NCBI GenBank assembly: GCA_963422465.1
Contig: OY730170.1
Location: 62,001-126,000 of the forward strand
Length of the DNA stretch: 64,000 nt
Reading direction: 5' to 3'
Source of the DNA: Lichina pygmaea
Lineage: Eukaryota; Ascomycota; Lichinomycetes; Lichinales; Lichinaceae
Shown: piece after piece, positions 11,657 through 23,700 of the stretch
Position numbering within the stretch: position 1 is the first letter of the stretch
How the letters are laid out: the number at the start of each line of letters is the position of its first letter
Notes under the pieces: generated by a model
What the model was told of the DNA's origin: nothing
Database searches by the model: none
What the model saw: only the letters and a program-made list of their open reading frames with translations
Translations under genes and position numbers: made by a program

Positions 11657-12133
11657 ATGGCCACCATGGATCAGCTTCAGCAGCAACGTGAGACTGCCAA
11701 TGGCCTTGCTATCATTGATGGATCAGTGCAATGTGCAGGGGAGCTGGTAAGTACAGCTATCTATTCAAAAGGAAACAGTCTAACACTCAGGTACTTGTCT
11801 AGATGTGTCGCTTCCTGACTGCTGATGAACACCCAGATCTTATCACAATGCCGGGCAACAACGTCCTTCTCCACCCTGGCACCTGGGTACCCACCTCCCA
11901 CAGAGACCTCCGCATTGTCGAGAGCCTGCTTATCCAATCACGGGCGGGGGATCTTTGCCAAGTGTCGCACAGCCCAGGGCTGGTTTGAAAATACCTGTGG
12001 ATGTTGTGATCAGGAAGATGTTTTCAAGGAGAAGGAGAGGTTGAGAGATGAGCAGGAAAGGGAGAAGCAGACAAAGAAGACCACCACTCAGAGTGGTTGT
12101 ACAACCAAGGCCCCTCTTAAGTATAGTCAATAG
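11657..12133 (+). pseudogene. Unidentified two-exon gene, probably frameshifted
   Basis: I do not recognise the product. The ATG at 11657 opens a 30-codon exon ending at 11746. The intron 11747-11802 is 56 nt with donor GTAAGT, branch TCTAAC and acceptor CTAG, and exon 2 continues in frame from 11803. That frame closes at 11988. From about 11945 a different frame reads a more protein-like stretch with CGCCDQ followed by a strongly charged Lys/Glu helix to 12133. The switch falls at a G-rich run (about 11942-11950), so a one-base indel is likely, though an unseen exon border is possible. No known domain. Confidence 0.35.
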
Positions 12134-12168
12134 AACAATAATACTTACCTAGTTCTCAAGCTCCACCT

Positions 12169-13134
12169 TCAACTTCTTACATTGTAAGGAGGGGCTGGCG
12201 CTAGGAGAGACCTCACTATGGCCATGTTTTGAAGGGGAGGGTGGCGTGTGTGGTGGCTTCTAGTAATTAGCAGGATTAGTACAGTACCAGACATGTTACT
12301 ATAGTAGAAGGGATGTAAACATACTGGTCCCCGGAAACGTATCATGATCTTCTCCTCAGCTTGCTTGCTTGCTTCAGTACTGGTGGAGTCCTTTGCCTCA
12401 GTACTGGTGAGGTCCTTGGCCTTGTTGGCTTCAGTCTTCTTCTCAACAATAATATAAATCATTGTACCACCATGGCCATGTGCTGGTCAGAAGAACTGAA
12501 AGAGTTCCTGGACATCTGTTGCCAGGTGGGCATCACAAGAAAGATGAGTTGGTCCAATCTTCTCATTCCAGTCAACCGCCAGGTAGGGCTTCTCCCCATC
12601 TTGTATAAACTTGTCAACCTGTTTGATTTGTCTGAGAAGGTCTTTGTGGATGAAATCCTCAAGGGAAGTTATCATATAGTTAGGGATTGTCAGCTATGAC
12701 CAGACTATATTATATCTCTATCAGTTAGTACGTAGTGTTGTACAAAGCAGTGATAGAAAGAACAAAAAGAATACAGTACATGATTACTTCCAGGAGGTCT
12801 ATATGTGATCTTCTCCATCAGAGTCTGTTGAAGCTTCAAGCTTGTAATACCCCTTGCAAATTTGGACAGTTGTACAAAGGGACTGAACATTAAGTGCTGT
12901 TGTTAGTGCAGTTGTTGCTCAAGAGGAGACAGCCCCAGATTACTGCTTTTTAGTCAAGGATTTCTCAGCTTTGGTTCCTTCCTGACAAACTTTATCAGCT
13001 GTACAAGTACTATAGCTCTCCCAACATGATGGGGGATTGATGATTTGCAGAGGTAATTGATGGGGATCTGAGCCTGTGAGATCAATGACCTCAACAGACA
13101 GGAACCTCTCAAAAGATGTTGAAGTACTGCCAGG
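12169..13134 (-). pseudogene. Remnant of an unidentified spliced gene cut by element A1
   Basis: Several minus-strand blocks look like real protein rather than chance. One next to the LTR at about 13110-12960 contains VEVIDLTGSDP. Another lies near 12890-12800. A long one runs from about 12690 to 12330 and includes DGEKPYLAVDWNEKIGP, then an acidic/Lys-rich repeat (TSTEAKDSTSTEASK). One in-frame stop (12489-12487) interrupts the last block and a frame change separates the others. An intron with donor GTAATC near 12790 and acceptor near 12700 is plausible. The gene would continue beyond 13134, where the A1 LTR begins. I cannot name the family. Confidence 0.35.
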
Positions 13135-13764
13135 TGTTACGACCCAGGAGGAACACAGTCTTTATATACTCACAGAAAGCAGCAGACAGGATACTGGACG
13201 GAAGTACCAGACAGTGTGGCACGGGAACCAGTCACGTGACCGGCGAGACAAACCAGGGGGTGCTCGCCGCAGCACGCATATGCACGAACAAGTGAGCAAA
13301 GTGAGCAGAGCTCACCCAGCTCGCCGCAGCGTGCATGAAAAGTGAGCAAAGTGAGCAGAGCTCACCCAGCTCGCCGCAGCGTGCATGAAAAGTGAGCAAA
13401 GTGAGCAGAGCTCACCCAGCTCGCCGCAGCGTGCATAAACCGTGAGCAAAGTGAGCAGAGCTCACTGATCTCACCGAGTGAGCAAAGTGAGCAGAGCTCA
13501 CTGTGCTCACGAACTGAGCACTATATAGTCCGGTGATAGTTCCCCTATGGAATGATCGTCTTCAACTCATGTTGTGATCCAGACAACTAGATCTACTTCA
13601 ATACAATCCTTTTGTACGAAGCCGTTGATCAGGTGTCACCACCACCACGTTCCACTAAACCCCTTCGCGCTCCTTGACACTCCTCTCCTGCGAGAACCAA
13701 CCCACCTTCCACCTCTCGCCCTAATCCTATACTCGGATAGGATGGTACAGTACGGACTGCAACA
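13135..13764 (+). repeat. A1 5' LTR
   Basis: 630 bp, TGTTACG...GCAACA. U3 holds about four tandem units of 50 bp built on GTGAGCAAAGTGAGCAGAGC (13288-13510). The palindromic TATA box ACTATATAGT lies near 13522. About 36 nt after it comes GTCTTCAA, the match to the primer-binding site. A second TATA-like box reads the other way at the left edge (TATATAAAG on the minus strand, about 13162-13170). Confidence 0.92.
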
Positions 13765-13766
13765 CT

Positions 13767-13774
13767 TTGAAGAC
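13767..13774 (+). other. Primer-binding site of family A (self-priming type)
   Basis: Two bases after the 5' LTR stands TTGAAGAC, the exact complement of GTCTTCAA in the LTR just downstream of the TATA box (about 13558-13566). No TGG start of a tRNA-type site is present. This fits the Tf1/sushi mode, where the 5' end of the element's own RNA primes reverse transcription. Only 18 bases separate the LTR from the gag ATG. Confidence 0.6.
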
Positions 13775-13782
13775 CCTCAAGG

Positions 13783-14610
13783 ATGAGTACCTCAGGAGCA
13801 ACCAACCCCAACTTCCCAGATGGAAAGATTAGCATCGCCAAGCCAGACCTGTTCTACGGCGAAAGAAACAAGGTTGACGACTGGCTCATGCAACTCCAAG
13901 TCTACTTTCAATTCCAACCAGAGACAAAGCTGCCTAAGGACAAGTGGCCCCTCTTCGCAACCACTTACATAAGAGGCAATACTTATCGATGGATTAAGCC
14001 CTACGTCAACAAACATCTCTCAGGAAACAGAGACCACAACAGCACAACAGAATAGATGACAAAATGGACGTGATTCAAGGACAAGATCAAAAGGATTCTT
14101 GGACTATCTAACAAAGACAAAGTGGCTATACAGATGATGCAGTACATCAAGCAACAACGCTCAGCCGCAGAGTACACCACGCAGTTCAAACAATACTCAG
14201 TACTGACTGACTGGGACGACAACGCCCTGATGGTCATGTACTGATGTGGACTCAAGGAAAACATGAAGGATGAAATCACCTTCGACGGACGAGCGGTTGA
14301 CACACTGGACGAACTCATCGCACAAGCAATCAACATCGATGACAAACTATTCAAGCGAGCGATGGAGAAACACCACGATGGAGGATACAGCCACCCCGCA
14401 TGGCATGTGAGCAACCACTACAAGCCGCCTAACAAGGCACTGCCACATGACCCATATGGCTATGCACCCATGGAACTGGATGCAGTCCACTACAAGGGAA
14501 GGTTCACGAAGGGAAGGAACAACAAAAAAAGGAAAGCACTGAAGTGCTATGCCTGTGGCAAGCTAGGCCACATGGTGAAAGACTGTCGTTCAAAGAACAA
14601 GGTGCACTGA
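13783..14610 (+). pseudogene. A1 gag remnant
   Basis: Capsid-like region beginning with an ATG that overlaps the stop of a leader frame (ATGA). It contains helical capsid segments and a zinc knuckle of type C-X2-C-X4-H-X4-C (CYACGKLGHMVKDC) at about 14547-14588. In the cell it would form the particle shell and bind element RNA. The region is broken. Confidence 0.85.
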
Positions 14611-14715
14611 CAGCAACTTAATACGCTTGACGGAGACTGGAATGTCATTGAGCCAGAGGACCCACCAGGAGAGGCTCAGCTATCCCTCGAACAATGGGAC
14701 AACTACAATCAGACA

Positions 14716-15282
14716 TTGGAAGCAGCCCACCAACTGGCAACATCAGGAGGCAAGGACCTACCAGAACAGACAGGTCAGGACAAGGAACAGGAGCCCTTAA
14801 CCACCTCTGATGGGGACCGAGCCAAACCCACATCTATCAAAGAAGAAATACCACAAGGAAGCTATGCTTACAGCATGGACCCACAAAATCTACGGCACGG
14901 CGAACTACAGTGGAGGTTTTGCACAAAGCACTACTGCACCTACCACAAACAACTACAAAGGTACAGAGGACATTCACCCTACCACGCCACCTGCCACAAG
15001 CATTGGGTCAATTACAAGAAGGATGCGTGTGAGATCCACCTTTGGGACAAACACCAACACACCGCATTCCCCGGGCACACACATGACTGGCACGAACACC
15101 TCATGTTCCTACAGCAAGGCAACAACCACAACTGCTACATCAACAATTGGCAGTACTGCCTCAAGCCTGGATGTGACAAGCATCAGCAAGACAAATTCAT
15201 GAACAGATTCCTCAGAACTGATGGGAATGGCTGGACCCATTGCCCAGTCAGTGGAAAGACACTTCAATCAGGAAAAGACTGA
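14716..15282 (+). pseudogene. A1 Cys/His module between gag and protease
   Basis: Reads two copies of the motif W-X2-C-X4-C-X2-H (WRFCTKHYCTYH and WQYCLKPGCDKH) around a His-rich centre. The same arrangement is found in family C at 55687-55358. I know no named domain for it. It is probably zinc-binding and part of the gag-pol polyprotein. Confidence 0.6.
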
Positions 15283-15320
15283 ACTCCCTTGTCAAGGGGT
15301 GACATCGGGAGCTCAACAAC

Positions 15321-18300
15321 ATGACCCCTAGCAACGCAAAGCACCTGCGATTGCCTGTGTCACTACACGCCAACACGCCAGTACAGACATACACACTTGT
15401 GGACTCTGGAGCCAGTGGAAACTACATTTCAAGACAACTTTACAATACTCTCAGCACTGGAAGGAGACGCAAGCAGCAGCCCTATCAGCTCGCGATGGCA
15501 AATGGACAGACAGAGCTAGTCTGCCATGAGATGCAGCTAATGGAAATAGTTACCGGACACTATGCTGAAAGGATCCACCTTGATATTGTTGAGTTGGCCA
15601 CTCAGGATATCTATTTAGGGATGCCTTGGCTAAAGAAGCACAACCCAGTTGTTAACTGGAGGACAGGAGTACTCACGTTTAGGAACTGCACTAACAACGC
15701 AGCTCAGACCTGTTACCAGCCGCAGAAGGCATGGACAGATGAGGGAAGAAGTCCTCAGTGGAACCTCACCAACAGAAAAGACAACTCTCAAGAGAAGAGG
15801 TCTGCCTTGACAGGTACACCCCAGAACCAGGTGGCCAAACAGTCAGAGATGAAGAGAGAGGAAGTTGTTAACCCTCTGGAGATCCCTGAAGAGTACTGGC
15901 CTGGGTATGATAACCTTTTTCAGGAAGAGACAACAACAGCAGCATTGCCTAAGCACTAACCTTGGGATCATGAGATCAAGTTGCAACCAGGGACAGAGCC
16001 AGAATTTGGACCAATTTACCAGTTATCAGAGAAAGAGCTCCAAGTACTTCGCGAGTACCTGGAGGAAAACCTGAAAAAGGGTTTCATTCAAGAATCTCAA
16101 TCGCCAGCAGGATACCTGATACTATTTGCACCAAAGAAAGATGGAAGTCTTCGACTTTGTGTGGATTACAGGAAACTCAACGACATTACCATCAAGAACC
16201 AATATCTGTTGCCAAATGCGAACGAATTGCGAGACAGGATCAGCCAAGCTACAATCTTTACCAAGCTGGACTTGAAAGGAGCATACAACCTGATACGCAT
16301 GAAAGAAGGAGAAGAATGGAAGACAGCCTTCAGAACCTGATACAGACACTACAAGTATCTGGTGATGCTATTCGGACTCACAAACACACCAGCAACATGT
16401 CAAGCATTGATCAATAACATCATCAGAGCACACCTGGACCAAACAGCTATCGCCTACCTGGATGACATTCTTGTCTACTCAAACACGCAACAGGAACATA
16501 CCAAACACGTGAAGGATGTTCTACGATGCCTACAACAGGCAGGGCTCAAGCTCAACCCAAAGAAATGTGAGTTCAACAAACCAGAAGTTGAATTCCTCGG
16601 ATACATCATAGGAATCGAAGGGATCAAGATTGACCCTGAGAAAATCAAAGCAATTCAGCAATGGCCAACACCGACATCAGTTAAGGAAGTACAAGCCTTC
16701 CTAGGATTTGCCAACTTCAACCGACAGTTCATAAAGAACTACTCACAGATGGCAACACCACTGACAGAACTCACAAAGAAGGATGTGGAGTACCGGTGGA
16801 CGGAGAGACAACAAAAAGCATTCCAACAGCTCAAGGACACTTGCGCCAAGGAACCAGTTCTCCTCAACTTCAAGACAGGCCAACTGACACAAATCAAGAC
16901 GGACGCTTCAGATCAGGCAGTGGGAGCATGTCTATGCTAACAGGCAGACGGCAAGTGGCACCCAGTTGCCTACTACTCACAAAAAATAACACAAGCAGAA
17001 CAAAACTATGATATCCACGACAAAGAGCTACTGGCAGTCGTCAACACACTTGAACACTGGAGAGTGTACGCGGAAAGCAGTTCTGAACTCACTGTTCTCA
17101 CAGACCACAAGAATCTGACAACATTCACAACAACCAAGAAGCTGAACAGACAGCAAGTCAGATGGGCTGAACTTCTAGGGCAACACAAGTTCAAGATCTT
17201 GTACACCCCTGGACAAGACAATAGGAGAGCAGACGCACTAAGCTGACAAAAAGACCACATGGAAGATGATGAACACCAAGGAACAATCTTACAGCAGGAC
17301 CAGTAAGGAAACCTGGTGCCTCAACCACAGATCAACAAGCTCACGGCAGAAGATGCTGAAGAACTAATAAGGAACTACCATGATAATCCAGCACATAGTC
17401 ACCCAGGAATCTCCAAGACCACAGACCTTATCCAACAAGCAGGGAACAATGTCATTAACCTCTGACAACATGTCACAAACTACATCAGCAAGTGTCTACT
17501 ATGCCAGAAAAACAAACATGGAAGACATAAGCCATACGGAGAAGGATACCCAAACACGATACTGAGAGGCCTATGGGAAGACATGTCAATGGACTTCATC
17601 ACAAAGCTACCCAAGTCCAAAGACCCAGTCACAGGAATCACCTACGACTTGATTATGGTGATAGTGGACAGATTCACAAAATATCTAATAGCAGTACCAT
17701 TCAAGGAGACCCACACAGTAGAACAGTTGGGACACCTCTTACTGGACAGATTAGTTAGAGACCACAGAGTTCTGATCATGATCATTACAGACAGAGACAA
17801 ACTCTTCACATCCAACTACTGGAAGACAATCAGTGCAGCCATAGGAACAAAACCCAAAATGTCTACAGCCTATCACCCACGAACTGACAGCCAGACAGAG
17901 CAAGCAAACCAAGTCCTGGAGACTTACTTACAGCATTACATCAACCAGACCCACAGCAATTGGGTACAGTTATTACCGGTGGCACAGCTGGCAATCAACC
18001 AGCACAGATCAGACTCAACAAAGGAATCACTATTTTTTGCCAATTTTGGACAACATGTGAACATCGGGATGCCAAGCAGAGCTTCACCAAACATGGAGAA
18101 AGCACTCCAACATGACAAGCTCCTACGACAAACGCACACGATGATGAGGCACTACCTTCAAGAGACCTCAGAAAGAATGCAACGTCAAATGGACAAGAAA
18201 TCGAAAATGGCACCTCAGCTAAAGAAGGGGGATAAAGTCTACCTCCTCACAAGAAATTAGAAAACAAAGAAACCAAAGACAAAGAAACTTGACAACATCA

Positions 18301-18599
18301 AGGTCAGACTATTTTCAGTCGAAGAAAAAACAGGACCAGTCAATGTCAAGATATGACTACCAAGGGATGCCAGAGTCCATCCAAACTTTCATATATTGAT
18401 GATTGAACCAGCTGACCAGAGCACACCCTTGCAGGAAACATTCCATTATCAACCTGAAGAAGAACAAGAGTTCGAAGTTGAACAGATCCTGGCTAGAAAA
18501 GGTCAGCAATACCTTGTCAAGTGGAAAGGATACCCAGACTCAGAAAATACCTGGGAACCACTCAAGAACCTCGCGAACTGCCAGCTTCTTCTGCGATAG
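15321..18599 (+). pseudogene. A1 pol remnant (PR-RT-RH-IN-chromodomain)
   Basis: Retropepsin motif LVDSGASGNYIS is at about 15400. Reverse transcriptase spans about 15981-16730 with the YLDD catalytic motif near 16455. RNase H is at about 16740-17240 ([12 protein letters not shown]). Integrase is at about 17460-18260 (ITDRDKLFTSNYW, then YHPRTDSQTE). The chromodomain is at about 18465-18590 ([18 protein letters not shown]). Chromodomains of this family guide integration to heterochromatin. The reading frame is broken. Confidence 0.88.
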
Positions 18600-18747
18600 T
18601 TTTGGCAGGAGCAGGACTGAACAGCTTGGCCTGCAGGAGGGATGTGTCAATGACCGATCAAGTCAAATCCTCGCTATCTGACTCCATCTTTTTCACCAAG
18701 CACTGAAGCTTCTGCCTCGCACAGACCTCAGCGCCCTCCAACACCTT

Positions 18748-19062
18748 TCACTTCCGAGACAGACAAGTCTGCACTGTGGCAAGTTGTTTGAAGAGTGCAT
18801 CGTGTGTTGCCTTGTCAGCGGCCACATCCTCACAGAGGTTGTCCTGGGACATGTTCAGAGATTCCCAGGACACAGAGACACAAGACCTTCCACGCTGAGT
18901 GCACACAGCACATTTCAACTTGTCATCTTCTCCTGGCATCTGGAAGCACAGACAACCACAGAGAACACAAAAGTCGCAGGGTGTACGTGAAACAAAACCC
19001 TGATCGCAGATTTGAGTAGCAAGCTGAGTTTGGCTAACAGTCGCACATGACTTTGGAGGTAT
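18748..19062 (-). other. A1 antisense Zn2Cys6 frame
   Basis: Runs opposite to gag-pol between the chromodomain and the 3' LTR; it is 105 codons long, as in A2, A4, A5 and A6. Cysteines near residues 29-61 are spaced C-X2-C-X6-C-X11-C-X2-C-X6-C, the Gal4-type zinc cluster spacing. A helical tail (SWESLN, then DALFKQLATVQ) follows. The start lies 43 nt from the LTR edge, and an antisense TATA box is about 35 nt inside the LTR. Confidence 0.6.
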
Positions 19063-19105
19063 GACCAGATTTCATCAAGACAATGAAAGATGGAGAGGAG
19101 GATAG

Positions 19106-19685
19106 TGTTACAACCCAGGAGGAACACAGTCTTTATATACTCACAGAAAGCAGCAGACAGGATACTGGACAGAAGTACCAGACAGTGTGGCACGGGAACC
19201 AGTCATGTGACCGGCGAGACAAACCAGGGGGTGCTCGCCGCAGCATGCATATGCATGAACAAGTGAGCAAAGTGAGCAGAGCTCACCCAGCTCGCCGCAG
19301 TGTGCATGAAAAGTGAGCAAAGTGAGCAGAGCTCACCCAGCTCGCCGCAGCGTGCATAAACTGTGAGCAAAGTGAGCAGAGCTCACTGATCTCACCAAGT
19401 GAGCAAAGTGAGCAGAGCTCACTGTGCTCACAAACTGAGCACTATATAGTCTGGTGATAGTTCCCCTATGGAACAATCATCTTCAACTCATGTTGTGATC
19501 CAGACAACTAGATCTACTTCAATACAATCCTTTTGTACAAAGCTGTTGATCAGGTGTCACCACCACCACGTTCCACCAAACCCCTTCGCGCTCCTTGACA
19601 CTCCTCTCCTGCGAGAACCAACCCGCCTTCCACCTCTCGCCCTAATCCTATACTCGGATAGGACAGTACGGTACAGACCGCAACA
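19106..19685 (+). repeat. LTR shared by A1 (3') and A2 (5')
   Basis: 580 bp, TGTTACA...GCAACA. It is preceded by the purine tract of A1 (GGAGAGGAGGATAG) and followed by the primer-binding site of A2. It carries fewer 50-bp U3 units than the A1 5' LTR. Confidence 0.9.
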
Positions 19686-19703
19686 CTTTGAAGACCCTCA
19701 AGG

Positions 19704-20531
19704 ATGAGTACCTTAGAAGCAACCAACCCCAACTTCCCAGATGGAAAGATTAGCGTCGCCAAGCCAGACCTGTTCTATGGTGAAAGAAACAAGGTCAACA
19801 ACTGGCTCATGCAACTCCAAGTCTACTTTCAATTCCAACCAGAGACAAAGCTGCCTAAGGACAAGTGGCCCCTCTTCGCAACCACTTACATGAGAGGTAA
19901 TGCTTATCAATGGATCAAGGCCTACATCAACAAACATCTCTCAGGAAACAGAGACCACAACAGCACAACAGAATAGATGACAAAATAGACGTGATTCAAG
20001 GACAAGATCAAAAGGATTCTTGGACTATCTAACAAAGACAAAGTGGCTATACGGATGATGCAGTACATCAAGCAACAACGCTCAGCCGCAGAGTACACCA
20101 CGCAGTTCAAACAATACTCAGTACTGACTGACTGGGATAACAATGCCCTGATGGTCATGTACTGATGTGGACTCAAGGAAAACATGAAGGATGAAATCAC
20201 CTTCGACAGATGAGCAGTTGACACACTGGATGAACTCATCACACAAGCAATCAACATTGATGACAAACTATTCAAGCGAGCGATGGAGAAACACCACAAC
20301 AGAGGATACAGCCACCCCGCATGGCATGTGAGCAACCAGTACAAGCTGCCTAACAAGGCACCACCACATGACCCATATGGCTATGCACCCATGGAACTGG
20401 ATGCAGTCCACCACAAGGGAAGGTTCACGAAGGGAAGGAACAACAACAAAGGGAAAGCACTGAAGTGCTATGCCTGTGGCAAGCTAGGCCACATGGCAAA
20501 AGACTGTTGTTCAAAGAACAAGGTGCACTGA
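19704..20531 (+). pseudogene. A2 gag remnant
   Basis: Collinear with A1 gag, ending in the same CCHC knuckle (CYACGKLGHMAKDC). Broken. Confidence 0.82.
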
Positions 20532-20795
20532 CAGCAACTTAATACACTTGACAGAGACTGGAATGTCATTGAGCCAGAGGACCCACCAGGAGAGGCTCAG
20601 CTATCCCTTGAACAATGGAACAACTACGATCAGACATTGGAAGCAGCCCACCAACTGGCAACATCAGGAGGCAAGGACCTACCAGAACAGACAGGTCAGG
20701 ACAAGGGACAGAAGCTCTTAACCACCTCTGATGGGGACTGAGACGAACCCACATCTATCAAAGAAGAAATACCACAAGGAAGCTATGCTTACAGC

Positions 20796-23700
20796 ATGGA
20801 CCCACAAAATCTACAGCACAGCGAACTACAGTGGAGGTTTTGCATAAAGCACTACTGCACCTACCACGAACAACTACAAAGGTACAGAGGACATTCACCC
20901 TACCATGCCACCTGCCACAAGCATTGGGTCAATTGCGAGAAGGATGCCTGTGAGATCCACCTTTGGGACAAACACCAACACACCACATTCCCCGGGCACA
21001 CACATGATTAGCACAAACACCTCATGTTCCTACAGCAAGGCAACAACCACAACTGCTACATCAACAATTGGCAGTACTGCCTCAAGCCTGGATGTGGCAA
21101 GCATCAGCAAGACAAATTCATGAACAGATTTCTCAGGACTGATGGGAATGGCTGGACCCATTGCCCAGTCAGTGGAAAGACACTTCAATCAGGAAAAGAC
21201 TGAACTCCCTTGTCAAGGGGCGACATCAGGAGCTCAACAACATGACCCCTAGCAACACAAAGCACCTGCGATTGCCTGTGTCACTACACGCCAACACGCC
21301 AGTACAGACATACGCACTTGTGGACTCTGGAGCCAGTGGAAACTACATCTCAAGACAACTTTATGATACTCTCGGCACTGGAAGAAGATGTAAGCAGCAG
21401 CCCTATCAGCTCACGATAGCAAATGGACAGACAGAGCTAGTCTGCCACAAGACGCAGCCAATGGAAATAGTTACCGGACACTATGCTGAAAGGATCCACC
21501 TTGATATTGTCAAGTTGGCCACTCAGAATATCTATTTGGGGATGCCTTGGCTAAAGAAGCACAACCTAGTTGTTAACTGGAAGACAGGAGTACTCACATT
21601 TAGAAACTGCACAAACAACACAGCTTGGACCTGTTACCAGCCGCAGAAGGCGTGGACAGATGAGGGAAGAAGTCCTCAGTAGAACCTCACCAACAGAAAG
21701 GACAACTCTCAAGAGAAGAGGTCTACCTCAACAGGCACACCCCAGAACCAGGTGGCCAAACAGTCAGAGATGAAGAGAGAGGAAGTTGTTAACCCTCTGG
21801 AGATCCCTGAAGAGTACTGACCTGGGTATGATAACCTCTTTCAGGAAGAGACAACAACAGCAGTATTGCCTAAGCACCAAACTTGGGATCATGAGATCAA
21901 GTTGCAACCAGGGATGGAGCCAGGATTTGGACCAATTTACCAGTTATCAGAGAAAGAGCTCCAAGTACTTTGTGAGTACCTGGAGGAAAACCTGAAAAAG
22001 GGTTTCATTCGAGAATCTCAATTGCCAGCAGGATACCCAATACTATTTGCACTAAAGAAAGACAGAAGTCTTCGACTTTGTGTGGATTACAGGAAACTCA
22101 ACAACATTATCATCAAGAACTGATATCCGTTGCCAAATGTGAACAAATTGCGAGACAGGATCAGCCAAGCTACAATCTTTACCAAGCTGGACTTGAAAGG
22201 AGCATACAACCTGATACGCATGAAAGAAGAAGAAGAATGGAAGACAGCCTTCAGAACCTGATACAGACACTACAAGTATCTGGTTATGCCATTCAGACTC
22301 ACAAACGCACCAGCAACATGTCAAGCATTGATCAACAACATTATCAAAGCACACCTGGACCAAACAGCTATCACCTACCTGGATAACATTCTTGTCTACT
22401 TGAACATGTAACAAGAACATACCAAACATGTGAAGGATGTTCTACAATGCCTACAACAGGCAGGGCTCAAGCTCAACCCAAAGAAATACAAGTTCAACAA
22501 ACTGGAAGTTGAATTCCTCAGATATGTTATAGGGATCAAAGGGATCAAGATTGACCCTGAGAAAATCAAAGTGATTCAGCAATGGCCAACACCAACATCA
22601 GTTAAGGAAGTACAAGTCTTCCTTGGATTTGCCAACTTCAACTGACAGTTCATAAAGAACTACTCACAGATGGCAACACTACTTACAGAACTCACAAAGA
22701 AGGATGTGGAGTACTGGTGGACAGAGAGACAACAAAAAGCATTCCAGCAGCTCAAGGACACTTGCACCAAGGAACCAGTTCTCCTTAACTTCAAGATAGG
22801 CCAACCAACACAAATCAAGACAGACACTTCAGATCAGGCAGTGGGAGCATGTCTATGCCAACAGGCAGACAGCAAGTAGCACCCAGGTGCCTACTACTCA
22901 CAAAAAATAACACAAGTGGAACAAAACTATGATATCCACAATAAAGAGCTACTGGCAGTTGTCAACACACTTGAACACTGGAGAGTGTACGCGGAAAGCA
23001 GTTCTGAACTCACCATTCTCACAGACCACAAGAATCTGACAATGTTCACGACAACCAAGAAGTGGAACAGACAGCAAGTCAGATAGGCTGAACTCCTAGG
23101 GCAACACAAGTTCAAAATCTTGTACACCCCTGGACAAGACAATAGGAGAGCAGATGCACTAAGCTGACAAAAAGACCACATGGAAGATGATGAACACCAA
23201 GGAACAATCTTATAGCAGGACCAGCAAGGAAACCTGGTACCTCAACCATAGATCAACAAGCTCACGGCAGAAGACACTGAAGAACTAATAAGGAACTACC
23301 ACGATAATCTAGCACATGGTCACCCAGGAATCTCCAAGACCACAGACCTTATCCAGCAGGCAGCGAACAATATCATTAACCTCTGACAACATGTCACAAA
23401 CTACATCAGCAAGTGTCTACTATGCCAGAAAAACAAACATGGAAGACATAAGCTATACAGAGAAGGACACCTGAACATGATACCAAGAGGCCTGTGGGAA
23501 GATGTGTCAATAGACTTCATCACAAAGCTACCCAAGTCCAAAGACCCAGTCACAGGAATCACCTACAACTTGATTATAGTGATAGTGGACAGATTCACAA
23601 AATATCTAATAGTAGTACTATTCAAGAAGACCCACACAGTAGAACAGTTGGGACACCTCTTACTGGACAGATTGGTCAGAGACCACAGAGTTCTGATCAC

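Larger units (their letters stand above)
13135..19685 (+). mobile_element. Element A1: Ty3/gypsy, chromodomain family A
   Basis: LTR retrotransposon of 6.55 kb in plus orientation. Parts in order: 5' LTR 13135-13764, gag from 13783 with a CCHC knuckle, a Cys/His module, protease, reverse transcriptase, RNase H, integrase, chromodomain (to about 18599), an antisense Zn-cluster frame (18748-19062), a purine tract, and a 3' LTR 19106-19685. The order RT-RNase H-integrase and the C-terminal chromodomain place it in the chromovirus branch of Ty3/gypsy. The coding part is broken in many places (of the order of ten) and differs from sister copies mostly by transitions. Its 3' LTR is also the 5' LTR of A2. 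The left flank is CCAGG. Confidence 0.93.

Noticed and set aside
1-13134. tRNA or rRNA genes
   Set aside because: I looked for B-box words (GGTTCGAATCC and variants) with a matching A box and saw none; a covariance-model scan would be needed to be certain.
13288-13510. Regular 50-bp repeats that resemble a CRISPR array
   Set aside because: They lie inside LTR U3 regions of a eukaryotic retroelement, the spacing DNA is itself repeated, and the same block recurs in every family A LTR.
14001-14414. 137-residue antisense frame opposite A1 gag, present in other A copies
   Set aside because: Low-complexity Ser/Leu/Cys composition, mirrors the conserved gag codons and has no motif. Unlike the 3' antisense frame it fully overlaps gag, so its openness needs no separate explanation.
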